A stretch of DNA of 50,933 nucleotides from Clostridia bacterium (GCA_009930175.1 RZYW01000005.1:1-50933), one strand, 5' to 3'; shown: positions 9,158 to 17,213, counted from the first letter of the stretch. The notes: generated by a model not told the origin, from the sequence alone. A program made the numbers and translations.

Positions 9158-11476
9158 ATGATTAGGAAAATTAGTAAATTAGAAAATTTTGGCATTTTTA
9201 AAAATTTTACATCCAATGATATAAATGATTTTAAAAAGTACAATTTAATTTATGGATGGAATGGATCTGGAAAAAGTACATTGTCAAGATTATTTAGTTC
9301 TTTTTGTGGTCAGAATTTATCAGAAATACATAATAATTATAAAGTATGTATTAATTTGGATAATAATTTATATACAGAGAAACAATTGCCTATTCAGGAT
9401 AAAAATATAGCAATTTTTAATGAAGATTTTATAAAAGATAATATAGATTGGAATGGAACTTTAAAAAGTATATTGTTGATAGATGATAAAAACATAGATG
9501 AAATCAAAGAATATAACTTACTAAAAACAGATTTGTTTGGAGACCAAAAGACAGATGGTTTGCTGAAAGAATATGAGATTAAAGAAAAAGAACAATTAAA
9601 TATAGAAAAAGAATTTCAGAAAATATTCACAAACATTGGGAAAAATGTCAAGAATAATTTTCAACTATTAGATACAACTGATTCCTATTATATGAATTAT
9701 GATAAACGAAAAGTTATATCTTTAATTGATGATCAAGATAATCCTGTATCTGAAAAAGATCTTATAAAAGAAGTTGAATTAGATAATTTAATAAAGCAAG
9801 CAAGACCAATAAAAAAAGATATAATTTCTAAAAATATTGAAATTTTAAATATAAAAAATTTTAAAAATGAAATTAAGAAAACTAGTGAGCTAATTTCTCG
9901 AAGTGTCACTTCAACGGTAATAGATGAATTAAAAAATAACCTTCTATTATCAGATTGGGTGGAGAATGGATTGAATTTACATAAAAATGAAAATAGAAAA
10001 ATATGTGCATTTTGCGGTTCTCCAATAAATGAGGATAGACTTAAAAGATTAGATGGTCATTTTAGTAATGCATTAAGTACTTTAAACTCAGAAATATTGT
10101 CTTCCATAGATACGTGGGGCTCTTTTAAGGTTCCTACTGATATCGATTACATTGATGAGAGTATTTTTTTTGATGAATTGTCTGAAAAAGTCAAAGAAAA
10201 CAACATAAAGTATAAAAAAACTGCTATATTAATAAATTCTGAAGTAAATACATATATCGAAGTGTTGAAAGAAAAACAAAAAAACCCATTTGAAATAATA
10301 GAAATTCATTTCGAAGTTAGTAAAGTTATAGACTTGTTAAATCAAAATATTTTAGTTGTAAAAAGTATTAAAGAAATTATTGATATCCATAATGAGAAAG
10401 CAAAAAATTTTGAAAATAATATAAATAACGCAAAAAAACGTATCGAAAGACATTATATTCAAGAACAGATAAAACAATTTAAATATATTGATAAAAAGAA
10501 ATTAGCACAAGAATGTAAAAGTGATTTAGAAAAAATAAAGAAAAAAATTAAGCAAAAAGAGGAAAAATATGAAATTTTAGAAAATAAATTATCAAGCGAA
10601 ACTTTAGGAGCAGAAGATTTTAATGAAAAACTTGAAAAATTTTTAGGTTATGGAGAAATTAAGCTAAAGTTTGATAAAAATAAAAAAGGATATAATATAT
10701 ATAGGAATAAAGAGGAAGAAGCAAAAAATTTAAGTGAAGGAGAAAAAACAGCAATAGCATTTATTTACTTTATAATAAAACTTAAGGAAGAAGGAAGAAA
10801 AATAGAAGATACAATTCTTGTAATTGATGATCCGATATCTAGCTTTGATTCTAACAAACTGTTTTCTGCATATGCTTATATGAAATCAGAGTGTGATATT
10901 GCAAAACAATTATTTGTATTGACACATAATTATAATTTCTTTTCGTTAGTTTTGGGATGGTTTAATAAAAAACATATTAAAGATTTAAATAACAAAAAAA
11001 TATCAGACTATAATATATATAGGATAGAAAATAAGTTTGTGGATGGAGTAAGATATGCATTTTTAAATGATGGGGGAGAAGGTTTAAAACAAGCAACTGA
11101 ATATGATTACATTTTCAATATGGTTTATTCTCTAAAAGAGAAACCTTTATCAAAGCAAGAAATGATTTTTTGTGGTAATATTTCCAGAAAACTTGTTGAG
11201 TCTTTTTTGAGTTTTAAATTTCCTAAACAGAGGTCAGATTTAATGGCTTTATTAAATGCTGCATTGCCTGGAAAGAGTAATGATATAATTAGAGAAAGAA
11301 TATATAAGTTTGTAAATGTATACTCTCATGAAAAAAAGATTAATGTACGTGAAGAACTTGATACTGAAGTTCTTGATGCTAACAGTCAAATGGTGATAAA
11401 TGATATTTTAAAAATGATAGAAAAATTAGATAAAGTTCATTATGCTGCAATGGTAGAAAAAATAGAAAAGAATTAG
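9158..11476 (+). CDS. RloC-like zinc-hook ATPase, candidate anticodon nuclease
   Basis: The 772-residue protein has the AAA_13/Rad50-like layout: Walker A GWNGSGKST (~33-41), a long lysine/glutamate coiled coil, a single CAFC hook (283-286), returning coiled coil, ABC signature LSEGEK (525-530), Walker B LVIDDP with D-loop SSFDSN (~554-563) and H-loop THNYNFF (~589). The C-terminus has RKLVE (R677, E681), F-x-F-x-F, and H724 in NVYSHEK, the Arg-x3-Glu...His arrangement described for PrrC/RloC anticodon nucleases. RloC proteins combine exactly these parts, and PrrC/RloC genes are often linked to type I restriction loci, as here. Composition is more AT-rich than hsdMSR. The ATPase family is firm; tRNA cleavage is inferred. 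It could instead be another AAA_13 defence ATPase. Confidence 0.75.
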   Translation: MIRKISKLENFGIFKNFTSNDINDFKKYNLIYGWNGSGKSTLSRLFSSFCGQNLSEIHNNYKVCINLDNNLYTEKQLPIQDKNIAIFNEDFIKDNIDWNGTLKSILLIDDKNIDEIKEYNLLKTDLFGDQKTDGLLKEYEIKEKEQLNIEKEFQKIFTNIGKNVKNNFQLLDTTDSYYMNYDKRKVISLIDDQDNPVSEKDLIKEVELDNLIKQARPIKKDIISKNIEILNIKNFKNEIKKTSELISRSVTSTVIDELKNNLLLSDWVENGLNLHKNENRKICAFCGSPINEDRLKRLDGHFSNALSTLNSEILSSIDTWGSFKVPTDIDYIDESIFFDELSEKVKENNIKYKKTAILINSEVNTYIEVLKEKQKNPFEIIEIHFEVSKVIDLLNQNILVVKSIKEIIDIHNEKAKNFENNINNAKKRIERHYIQEQIKQFKYIDKKKLAQECKSDLEKIKKKIKQKEEKYEILENKLSSETLGAEDFNEKLEKFLGYGEIKLKFDKNKKGYNIYRNKEEEAKNLSEGEKTAIAFIYFIIKLKEEGRKIEDTILVIDDPISSFDSNKLFSAYAYMKSECDIAKQLFVLTHNYNFFSLVLGWFNKKHIKDLNNKKISDYNIYRIENKFVDGVRYAFLNDGGEGLKQATEYDYIFNMVYSLKEKPLSKQEMIFCGNISRKLVESFLSFKFPKQRSDLMALLNAALPGKSNDIIRERIYKFVNVYSHEKKINVREELDTEVLDANSQMVINDILKMIEKLDKVHYAAMVEKIEKN

Positions 11477-11495
11477 CTATTAAAATTATTCATAA

Positions 11496-11642
11496 AAAGC
11501 TTTGATGAAAATATCAAGCATTGAAAAGAAAAAGATACAACAATACAGATATTTTGACCTCCCAGAAGCAGAAGCTTCGGGGAGGTTTTTGATATAAAAA
11601 AAGGAATTTTGCATTTTTTTAGGGAAGAATATAAAAAATGAG
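11496..11642 (+). repeat. right copy of ~150 bp imperfect direct repeat
   Basis: This is the partner of 154-304 in the same orientation. Conserved blocks are AAGCTTTGATG, TTGAAAAGAAAAAG, GATATTTTGA, the CTCCCAGAAGCAG hairpin and GAAGAATAT followed by AAAATGA. It starts ~20 nt after the RloC-like stop, so its hairpin also ends that transcript. Confidence 0.6.
11557..11592 (+). terminator. rho-independent terminator after RloC-like gene
   Basis: An ACCTCCC / GGGAGGT stem with an inner GAAGC/GCTTC stem and AGAA loop is followed by TTTTT. It is homologous to the hairpin at 222-260. Confidence 0.75.
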
Positions 11643-11729
11643 GAAACTAATTAAGAAAATAATTGCAAAGCCCTATTTAATAGGGTAAAATTATCAAAGT
11701 AAGGTGAATATATGGAATGAGAATTTATT

Positions 11730-11972
11730 ATGACCTCAGAATTTGACAAGAAATGGAAACAGTTAGGATTTTCTGACATGGATTTCAATATCAGTTATTG
11801 ATTAATATTAAATCAGGAGATGTAATTGTCGGCACAGGAGGCCTTAGAAAAGAACGTTTCTCTATAGAAAAACGAGGTAAAAGAAGTGGATTGAGGATAA
11901 TATATGTTGATTTGGAAAAATATGGTTGAATATCTTGAAAAGTTAGAAAGGGGGAAGTCAATTGAGCACTGA
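11730..11972 (+). pseudogene. decayed HigB/RelE-type toxin gene
   Basis: Three frames give successive pieces of one small RelE-superfamily toxin: MTSEFDKKWKQLGFSDMDF, then QLLINIKSGDVIVGTGGLRK with ERFSIEKRGKRSGLRIIYVDLEKYG, then MVEYLEKLERGKSIEH ending at TGA 11,970. A frameshift lies near 11,790. The usual ...YLLxxYxKxExExL... segment after VDLEKYG is gone. The C-terminal frame overlaps the antitoxin start, the normal toxin-first layout. The toxin cannot be made intact. Confidence 0.7.
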
Positions 11973-12285
11973 TCTATTTAACAGTATATTGACCGGACTT
12001 GAAGAAGCTATTGAACATGCTGAAGGGAAGAAAAAACTTCGTAATCAAAAAAGGAAGGTTATAGTAATACCCCTTCCCGATTATAAAGCTGAAGATATTA
12101 AAGAAATTAGAATGAAAGTTAATATGACGCAAAGAGTTTTTGCTGATTTTATGGGAGTCTCTGTAAAGACTGTAGAAGCATGGGAGGCAGGGAAAAATGA
12201 ACCAAGTGGTCCAGCCAAAAGAGTGTTGAGTTTAATTATAAGTAATCCTTGTCTTCCGGAAGAATATGAAATAGTAGTAAGGTAG
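11962..12285 (+). CDS. HigA-type XRE-family antitoxin
   Basis: This 107-residue HTH protein starts at TTG 11,962 behind AAAGGGGG. The C-terminal helix-turn-helix reads TQRVFADFMGVSVKTVEAWEAG and is complete. Such antitoxins bind a RelE/HigB toxin and repress their own promoter. The upstream toxin is a pseudogene, so this looks like an orphan antitoxin that may keep only regulatory or anti-addiction activity. Confidence 0.85.
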   Translation: MSTDLFNSILTGLEEAIEHAEGKKKLRNQKRKVIVIPLPDYKAEDIKEIRMKVNMTQRVFADFMGVSVKTVEAWEAGKNEPSGPAKRVLSLIISNPCLPEEYEIVVR

Positions 12286-12325
12286 TTCGGATATTATATT
12301 AGTCTTAAGGAGAGAGCACACTAAA

Positions 12326-13045
12326 ATGAAACCTTTGCCTATAAATATTGATAAACTGCATACAACAGATTTGGGAGCCATTAGAATCAAACGCAACCTA
12401 AATTTGCAAACCGATGATATTATTCCTTGGTGTAAAGCATTCGTAAGAACAGCAGATCTAATCATTGGGCAGGGTAAAAACTGGTATGCCTATAAAAATG
12501 GTATGGTAATTACTATAAACATGAAAAGCAATACAATTATTACCGCACACTTTTTAAAGCCAAAAATTCGCCCTATAGAACTTTCTGACTATGCATGTCT
12601 TCCTGAGTTTCTATATCAGTCAATTTTCATTCCTGAAGGAGTAGAGGTACCACCAAGGGATATAATTAATGATCCTCAAATATTTGTCTATATTAAAGAT
12701 TTTGGCACTCAAGCTGGAGATTTAGGAGTAGTGGCAGAACAAAACGGTCAAGTTATTGGCGCTGCCTGGACCAGGATAATCCCTGCTTATGGTCACATAA
12801 ATGAAAAAACCCCGGAACTGGCAATTTCAATATTACCGGAATTCCGAGGATATGGGATTGGTACAAAACTAATGAAAAATCTTTTTGAAATATTGAAAAA
12901 TAATGGTTATAAACAAACATCCCTATCCGTTCAAAAGGACAACCCGGCAACTAAGTTTTATTTAAAACTTGGATATAAAGTCACCAAAGAGAAACTTGAC
13001 CATGTGGGTAACCGGGATTTTATTATGGTTAAAGAGCTGCTTTAA
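12326..13045 (+). CDS. DUF3781-GNAT acetyltransferase fusion protein
   Basis: Residues 1-~75 (INIDKLHTTDLGAIRIKRNL, a WCK segment, GKNWYAYKNGMVITIN, TIITAH) look like a DUF3781 domain, normally a stand-alone ~80-residue protein. From ~80 a complete GNAT N-acetyltransferase follows (IRPIELSDYACLPEFLYQ..., acetyl-CoA loop PEFRGYGIGTKLM, then NPATKFYLKLGYK). GNATs move an acetyl group from acetyl-CoA to an amine; the substrate here is unknown. The junction AHFLKPKIRPI falls where DUF3781 proteins usually end and where GNATs of this type usually begin. GGAGAG lies upstream of ATG 12,326. Confidence 0.75.
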   Translation: MKPLPINIDKLHTTDLGAIRIKRNLNLQTDDIIPWCKAFVRTADLIIGQGKNWYAYKNGMVITINMKSNTIITAHFLKPKIRPIELSDYACLPEFLYQSIFIPEGVEVPPRDIINDPQIFVYIKDFGTQAGDLGVVAEQNGQVIGAAWTRIIPAYGHINEKTPELAISILPEFRGYGIGTKLMKNLFEILKNNGYKQTSLSVQKDNPATKFYLKLGYKVTKEKLDHVGNRDFIMVKELL

Positions 13046-13053
13046 AGAATTTT

Positions 13054-13094
13054 AAGTATGAACCACCGAGGATATCTCGGTAGTTCATACTTTT
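13054..13094. terminator. bidirectional terminator between the GNAT gene and hicB
   Basis: Long near-perfect inverted repeat AAGTATGAAC...GTTCATACTT with an ACCGAG/CTCGGT inner stem, followed by T's on the plus side. It overlaps the hicB stop codon, so it can serve both convergent genes. Confidence 0.7.
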
Positions 13095-13468
13095 AGTTTT
13101 TCCTTTAGGCGTTCTTGCAATTCTTGAGAAAAGTTAATTCCTGCATTTTCTCCAAGAACTTTTAAATATTTTGGAACAGATACATTGATTCTCATTGTTG
13201 TCATATCATTAGCTCTGCGGTACTTAGCAAAATCAATATCTACCCATGAAACCAATTCCTGAGATTCATGTTCCGATTCAATGATAGATGGTTCAGGTAT
13301 TTGCCTGCCGTCGTCTTCTTCACTAATTCCCCAAAGACCTATAGCATCTCTTGCCATATAAATAGCTTCAGCCAAATCTTTGCCTTGTGTATTTATATCA
13401 AGATCAGGAACTGTAACAACATAACCAGTATCAGTAGGAGTAAGAATAATTGGATATACTTTAGTCAT
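13085..13468 (-). CDS. hicB: HicB antitoxin
   Basis: The 127-residue protein has the HicB N-terminal partial RNase H fold (YPIILTPTDTGYVVTVPDLD, then AEAIYMARDAIGLW) and a C-terminal ribbon-helix-helix-like region (TTMRINVSVPKYLKVLGENA...). HicB neutralises HicA and represses the operon. It lies 33 nt downstream of hicA on the same strand. It looks intact. Confidence 0.88.
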   Translation of the reverse strand: MTKVYPIILTPTDTGYVVTVPDLDINTQGKDLAEAIYMARDAIGLWGISEEDDGRQIPEPSIIESEHESQELVSWVDIDFAKYRRANDMTTMRINVSVPKYLKVLGENAGINFSQELQERLKEKLKV

Positions 13469-13501
13469 TTCAGAAACTTCCTTTCATTAATTGTCGAATG
13501 G

Positions 13502-13675
13502 CTATTTTAGATTTCGACGTTTGATTATTTTTTTAGCAAGAATTTCATTAATTTCAGTTTGGCGAGAGATGGGTTCATTCGCTTTTCCATTGGTGTATAT
13601 TGAGTGATCATGACCTTGACGCTTTAACCACCAACCATTTTTCTTTAATAGTTTTATCAGATCTTTGCGCTTCAC
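13502..13675 (-). CDS. hicA: HicA mRNA-interferase toxin
   Basis: This 57-residue gene is missing from the ORF track because it starts with GTG. The peptide begins MKRKDLIKLLKKNGWWLKRQ and continues GHDHSIYTNG. This is the HicA double-stranded-RNA-binding-like fold with the catalytic His region GHDH, followed by the usual basic tail. GAGGTG lies 7 nt before the GTG. HicA cleaves mRNA to stop growth until HicB blocks it. The start is chosen because the overlapping ATG is followed at once by TGA. Confidence 0.88.
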   Translation of the reverse strand: MKRKDLIKLLKKNGWWLKRQGHDHSIYTNGKANEPISRQTEINEILAKKIIKRRNLK

Positions 13676-13693
13676 ATTTGCACCTCACAAACT

Positions 13694-13723
13694 CATTATA
13701 CACAATTGTTGTGTATAATGCAA
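13694..13723 (-). promoter_or_regulatory. hicAB promoter embedded in a perfect palindrome (operator)
   Basis: At 13,694-13,720 two 12-nt arms, CATTATACACAA and TTGTGTATAATG, flank TTG with no mismatch. On the minus strand TATAAT (13,695-13,700) and TTGCAT (13,718-13,723) form a -10/-35 pair with a 17-nt spacer, 20 nt from the hicA start. The dyad covers the promoter, as expected for an autoregulatory HicB operator. Confidence 0.75.
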
Positions 13724-13838
13724 AATAATTAAGCTAAAACAAAACTGATTACTTTGTTTATAATTGTATTTCGAAAAATTTATTAATATTCCTTAAAAAG
13801 GTTTATATATATTTCATTAGCTGTAAAGGATTGATTAC

Positions 13839-14642
13839 ATGGATAAAGAAAAGGAATACTGGGAAATTGATTTAGATAATGATTTAAAAAATGATTTGGA
13901 TTCTGAATTGTTGGAAGAACTAAACAATTTAGATGATGATTCGAAGGAAGAACTGGGAAAGGGCAAAAAAAGATCGGGTAAAAGAGTGATAGCTTTAATA
14001 ACTTTAACTATATTCTCCTTTTTTATCTTAGACAGCATTTTCAGATTCTCAAGTGCTCCTGACCTTGGATTCTTAGGGGAATCCTTTAAGCTTAAACAGG
14101 AAGAAGAAATTCAGAACCTTCAGGAAGCTGTGGTTTCTATTCAGAATCAGCAAAAATTAGGCACTGGATTTAATATTAGCCCAGATGGAATAATTGTGAC
14201 TAATGAACACGTAATTCGTGATGGAGAAAATATTTTTATCCAGTTTCCATCAGGAAAAAGTTTTAAAGGGAGTCCTGAATTAATAATTCCAGAACTTGAT
14301 TTTGCGATTCTTAGCGTAGAAGGTGAAGATCTTCCGTATCTTAAAACAGGTACTTCCAGTGACATTGTTTCAGGGCAGGAAGTTTTGATTATCGGAAATC
14401 CCCTGGGATACTCTGGGATAGTAAAAAAAGGCGAAGTTATCGGAACGGGAAAAGTAAATACTATTGAAGAAGAAGTTATTTTTATTAAGGGACCTATCTA
14501 CAAAGGAAGCAGCGGCAGCCCGGTTTTTAACAGCAAAGAAGAAGTAATTGCCATTATTTTCGCAACCCTGATTCAGGAAAGCAGTAACACCGATGAAATA
14601 ATTGGAGTCGCCATCCCCATCGATTTAGTAACAACCCGCTGA
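13839..14642 (+). CDS. membrane-anchored trypsin-like serine protease (copy 1)
   Basis: The 267-residue protein has an acidic cytoplasmic N-terminus (~1-45), one transmembrane helix (~50-68, VIALITLTIFSFFIL) and an extracellular S1-type protease domain. The triad is complete: His in TNEHVI, Asp in ELDFAIL, Ser in GSSGSPVF. It is HtrA/DegP-like but has no PDZ domain, which makes it much shorter than classical HtrA. A close paralogue lies at 18,920-19,723. Substrate unknown; an envelope-stress or processing role is plausible. Confidence 0.85.
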   Translation: MDKEKEYWEIDLDNDLKNDLDSELLEELNNLDDDSKEELGKGKKRSGKRVIALITLTIFSFFILDSIFRFSSAPDLGFLGESFKLKQEEEIQNLQEAVVSIQNQQKLGTGFNISPDGIIVTNEHVIRDGENIFIQFPSGKSFKGSPELIIPELDFAILSVEGEDLPYLKTGTSSDIVSGQEVLIIGNPLGYSGIVKKGEVIGTGKVNTIEEEVIFIKGPIYKGSSGSPVFNSKEEVIAIIFATLIQESSNTDEIIGVAIPIDLVTTR

Positions 14643-14741
14643 TTAGGGGACGCTTTTAAAATCAGCGCGTTATCCACAGGGAACTTTTTTTTACCTTCCC
14701 CGTCTATATGACAGAAGGTTAAAAAAATAGGAGGAAAGAAA

Positions 14742-15668
14742 ATGAAAAAATTTAAAAAAGGTATTTCGCTTATGTTGGCATTGACCCTGCTAGTATCTTT
14801 GGTAGTTCCATCCTTTGCAGAAAACACGGTTCAAAAATATTTACAGGGTGAGGGTGTTGTAAAGGAAGAATTTGAAAATAACCAGCTTCTGGTTCATATT
14901 AATGATATGGATGTTGCTCTGAATGTTTCTGAAGAAACTATGATCCTTGACGCAAAAACTGGACTTCCAGGAACACTTAAAGATTTGAAAGAAGGAGATC
15001 TTGTTTACGCATACTATAGTCCTGCAATGACTAGAAGTCTTCCACCTCAGTCTTTCGCAACAGTTATTGTTACAGAAGTAGAAAAGGACAAAACACGTCC
15101 TGCATATTTTACGGTTAAAGAAATAATTTCTGAGTCAGATGAGGAAATCAGAGTATTAAACGAAGCGGGAGATTTAATCGCAAGAATTTCTAAAGACGCT
15201 CCAATTTCTCCATTTAAAACAAAGCAGATTGTAAGTATTGAAGATATTGAAGTTGGCTCAGAATTGTTTATCTGGTACGACATAGTTGCTATGAGTTACC
15301 CTGGACAGACAAATGTGCAAAAAACAGTATTTATCAGAACAACGTCAGAATCTGTTATTACCATTAATGACCAAGATATTGATTTAGGAGAATTAAAAAT
15401 CCATGAACAAAACAATCAAAAAATGGTTCCACTTCGCCTGGTAGCAGAAGCTTTAGGTTTTGAAGTAACCTGGGACAGCAGTATTAGAGGAGCAAAATTA
15501 GATGACGGCAGTGTTAAAACAACTGTAGTAATTGGAAAAGACAGCTATTACAAAGCAAGCAGCAAGGCAATCGGCCTGACTCAAAGTATTGAGCTGGGAG
15601 CAAAGCCAGAATTAATAGACAATACAATGTATGTACCTGCAGAGCTTTTCAACTTACTTTACAGCTAA
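14742..15668 (+). CDS. secreted protein with copper-amine-oxidase-like N-terminal domain
   Basis: 308 residues, with a signal peptide (MKKFKKGISLMLALTLLVSLVVPSFA) and AGGAGG before ATG 14,742. The middle (~30-200) is a beta-rich segment of unknown family. The end (~200-305) is a copper amine oxidase N-domain-like module (ITINDQDIDLGE, KMVPLRLVAEALGFEVTWD, MYVPAELF). In Clostridia such modules occur on secreted or surface proteins and do not imply amine oxidase activity. Function unknown; it acts outside the membrane. Confidence 0.8.
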   Translation: MKKFKKGISLMLALTLLVSLVVPSFAENTVQKYLQGEGVVKEEFENNQLLVHINDMDVALNVSEETMILDAKTGLPGTLKDLKEGDLVYAYYSPAMTRSLPPQSFATVIVTEVEKDKTRPAYFTVKEIISESDEEIRVLNEAGDLIARISKDAPISPFKTKQIVSIEDIEVGSELFIWYDIVAMSYPGQTNVQKTVFIRTTSESVITINDQDIDLGELKIHEQNNQKMVPLRLVAEALGFEVTWDSSIRGAKLDDGSVKTTVVIGKDSYYKASSKAIGLTQSIELGAKPELIDNTMYVPAELFNLLYS

Positions 15669-15673
15669 AACAA

Positions 15674-15718
15674 GCCCTGGAGTCAGAGTAGAATCTGATA
15701 TCCAGGGCCCTTTTTATT
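15674..15718. terminator. bidirectional terminator
   Basis: GCCCTGGA / TCCAGGGC stem with an inner TCAGA/TCTGA stem and T-rich flank, between the convergent secreted-protein gene and the rsiV-like gene. Confidence 0.8.
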
Positions 15719-16577
15719 TTATATACATATCTCCAACTAATAGATGAGAAATGATTTCAGTTGGTATTTCAAACTTTACTACTCCCATATATCCAGGAGC
15801 TACTTCATATTTATTAAAAGAAATAACTAGTTTTTGCTCAGGAGTTATATAGAAAGGTTGGTTAGCATCAATATTTTCAAAGGGTTCAATATCTTCTTCA
15901 TTCACCCAATAAACAAGGCCATCATCTTCTTCCATCTTTTCTTTCATTGTTTCTTTTATATACTGGGAAATTATCTCAACATATTGATCATCTTTAAATA
16001 ACCCTGGTAGAGTAATTAAAATATTATTTTTCTTATCAATGGTATCATATTTAAATTCTGTTGATGAAGATCCAACAATATTTACAGTATATCTACCTAA
16101 AGAAAGAATATCTTCAGTATCTGTAATTATCTCATAACCACTTTCAACACCAAGATGTCCGTCTTGAGCAATGATATCTCCCATTTCTTCAACAAATTCA
16201 TCATACAAAGCCTTGCTTTCTTCATAATACTTTGAATTTAAAGCATTTGCCAGTTCTTTGTTTTCCAGTCCTTCAATTACAGGGGCTTCAACTTTTGCAT
16301 ATACATTATCATTTTCAATTACATCAAATCTGAAGTTTAATACATGGACTATAGAACCAACTACCGGGACATTACTCATAGCGATAGCAATATTCTGATT
16401 TAAGTTTATACTTCCCGTAAAAATCAGCATTAAAGCTGCTGCAGACAGTACAAAGTTTTTTGTTATGGTTTTCATTTTATGTCTCCTTATTGTTTTTTTT
16501 ACGACGAATTCAAGTTCCCCGGGGATTTCTGTACTTTCATAAATATCTTTAATATTCTTCAGCTGATTCATGGTCAT
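15714..16577 (-). CDS. rsiV: RsiV-family anti-sigma factor
   Basis: 287 residues: a short cytoplasmic N-terminus, one transmembrane helix (~38-58, TKNFVLSAAALMLIFTGSI) and an extracellular RsiV-like (DUF4163/DUF3298) region ending in EQKLVISFNKYEVAPGYMG. In Bacillus, RsiV holds SigV at the membrane and is cleaved after binding lysozyme, releasing SigV. The gene overlaps the sigma gene by 29 bp, the usual sigma/anti-sigma order. Assignment rests on domain layout and context; the inducing signal here is not proven. Confidence 0.8.
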   Translation of the reverse strand: MTMNQLKNIKDIYESTEIPGELEFVVKKTIRRHKMKTITKNFVLSAAALMLIFTGSINLNQNIAIAMSNVPVVGSIVHVLNFRFDVIENDNVYAKVEAPVIEGLENKELANALNSKYYEESKALYDEFVEEMGDIIAQDGHLGVESGYEIITDTEDILSLGRYTVNIVGSSSTEFKYDTIDKKNNILITLPGLFKDDQYVEIISQYIKETMKEKMEEDDGLVYWVNEEDIEPFENIDANQPFYITPEQKLVISFNKYEVAPGYMGVVKFEIPTEIISHLLVGDMYIK

Positions 16578-17034
16578 TCTCCTTTAGCTCGAGTCTTAAA
16601 AAATCGATTCCACGATAAAGTCTGGTTTTAACAGTATTAATATTTTCACCCATAATATTTGCAATAGAAGAAATTGTCATACCTTCATAAAATTTAAGAA
16701 TAATAATTGTTCTGTATTGATGAGGCATTTTGTCCATTGCAACTTTTAGATCAAAATTTTCATATTTATCCTCATGCTTTAGCATATATTCAAAATCATC
16801 TGGATCCATGCAGGTATTACGCTGATTTTTCCTATTATTATCAATAGCAGTATTTATAAGTATTCTGTAAAACCAACTATTAATATTTTCTATAGGACCA
16901 TTTTTTTTTATGGATTTTAATGCTTTTTCAATGCTGTCTTGAATAACATCTAAAGCATCATCTTTATTTTTGGTATAACTGAAAGCCATTCGATAGTGGG
17001 CATCTTTTTTCTCGAGAAAGTATTTTTGCAACAT
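16549..17034 (-). CDS. sigV: ECF sigma factor, SigV-like
   Basis: 161 residues, with sigma region 2 (AFSYTKNKDDALDVIQDSIEKAL, NSWFYRILINTAIDNNRK) and region 4 (MPHQYRTIIILKFYEGMTIS, NTVKTRLYRG). AGGAG lies 7 nt before ATG 17,034. It directs RNA polymerase to stress promoters and is controlled by the overlapping anti-sigma gene. I call it SigV-like because of the RsiV-type partner; the sequence alone shows only the ECF family. Confidence 0.85.
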   Translation of the reverse strand: MLQKYFLEKKDAHYRMAFSYTKNKDDALDVIQDSIEKALKSIKKNGPIENINSWFYRILINTAIDNNRKNQRNTCMDPDDFEYMLKHEDKYENFDLKVAMDKMPHQYRTIIILKFYEGMTISSIANIMGENINTVKTRLYRGIDFLRLELKENDHESAEEY

Positions 17035-17081
17035 GAGTTAACTCCTGTGATATTTATAATTTTGTAAGCTTACATATATTA

Positions 17082-17109
17082 GACGTATAAAAACAATAAA
17101 AAGTTTTAA
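17082..17109 (-). promoter_or_regulatory. candidate ECF promoter upstream of sigV-rsiV
   Basis: On the minus strand TTAAAAC is followed after 17 nt by CGTC, close to the AAC-N16/17-CGTC pattern of ECF promoters. It lies ~48 nt before the sigV start, consistent with autoregulation. Confidence 0.45.
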
Positions 17110-17174
17110 AATATTATTAATTATGAAAAATAAATAAAATTTTCGCAAATTATGAATTTGGGTATAAAACTCTC

Positions 17175-17196
17175 AGATATTAAAATAATAATATCT
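17175..17196 (+). promoter_or_regulatory. palindrome upstream of the catalase gene
   Basis: AGATATTA / TAATATCT, a perfect 8-bp inverted repeat with a 6-nt spacer, sits just before the AGGAGG of the catalase. It could be an operator (a peroxide regulator would fit the gene) or an mRNA hairpin. It does not match the PerR consensus well. Confidence 0.35.
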
Positions 17197-17213
17197 AAAG
17201 AGGAGGAATAATA

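Noticed and set aside
14670-14678. Perfect DnaA box TTATCCACA
   Set aside because: A single 9-mer in 50 kb is expected by chance about half the time, and there is no cluster, AT-rich unwinding region, dnaA or dnaN nearby.
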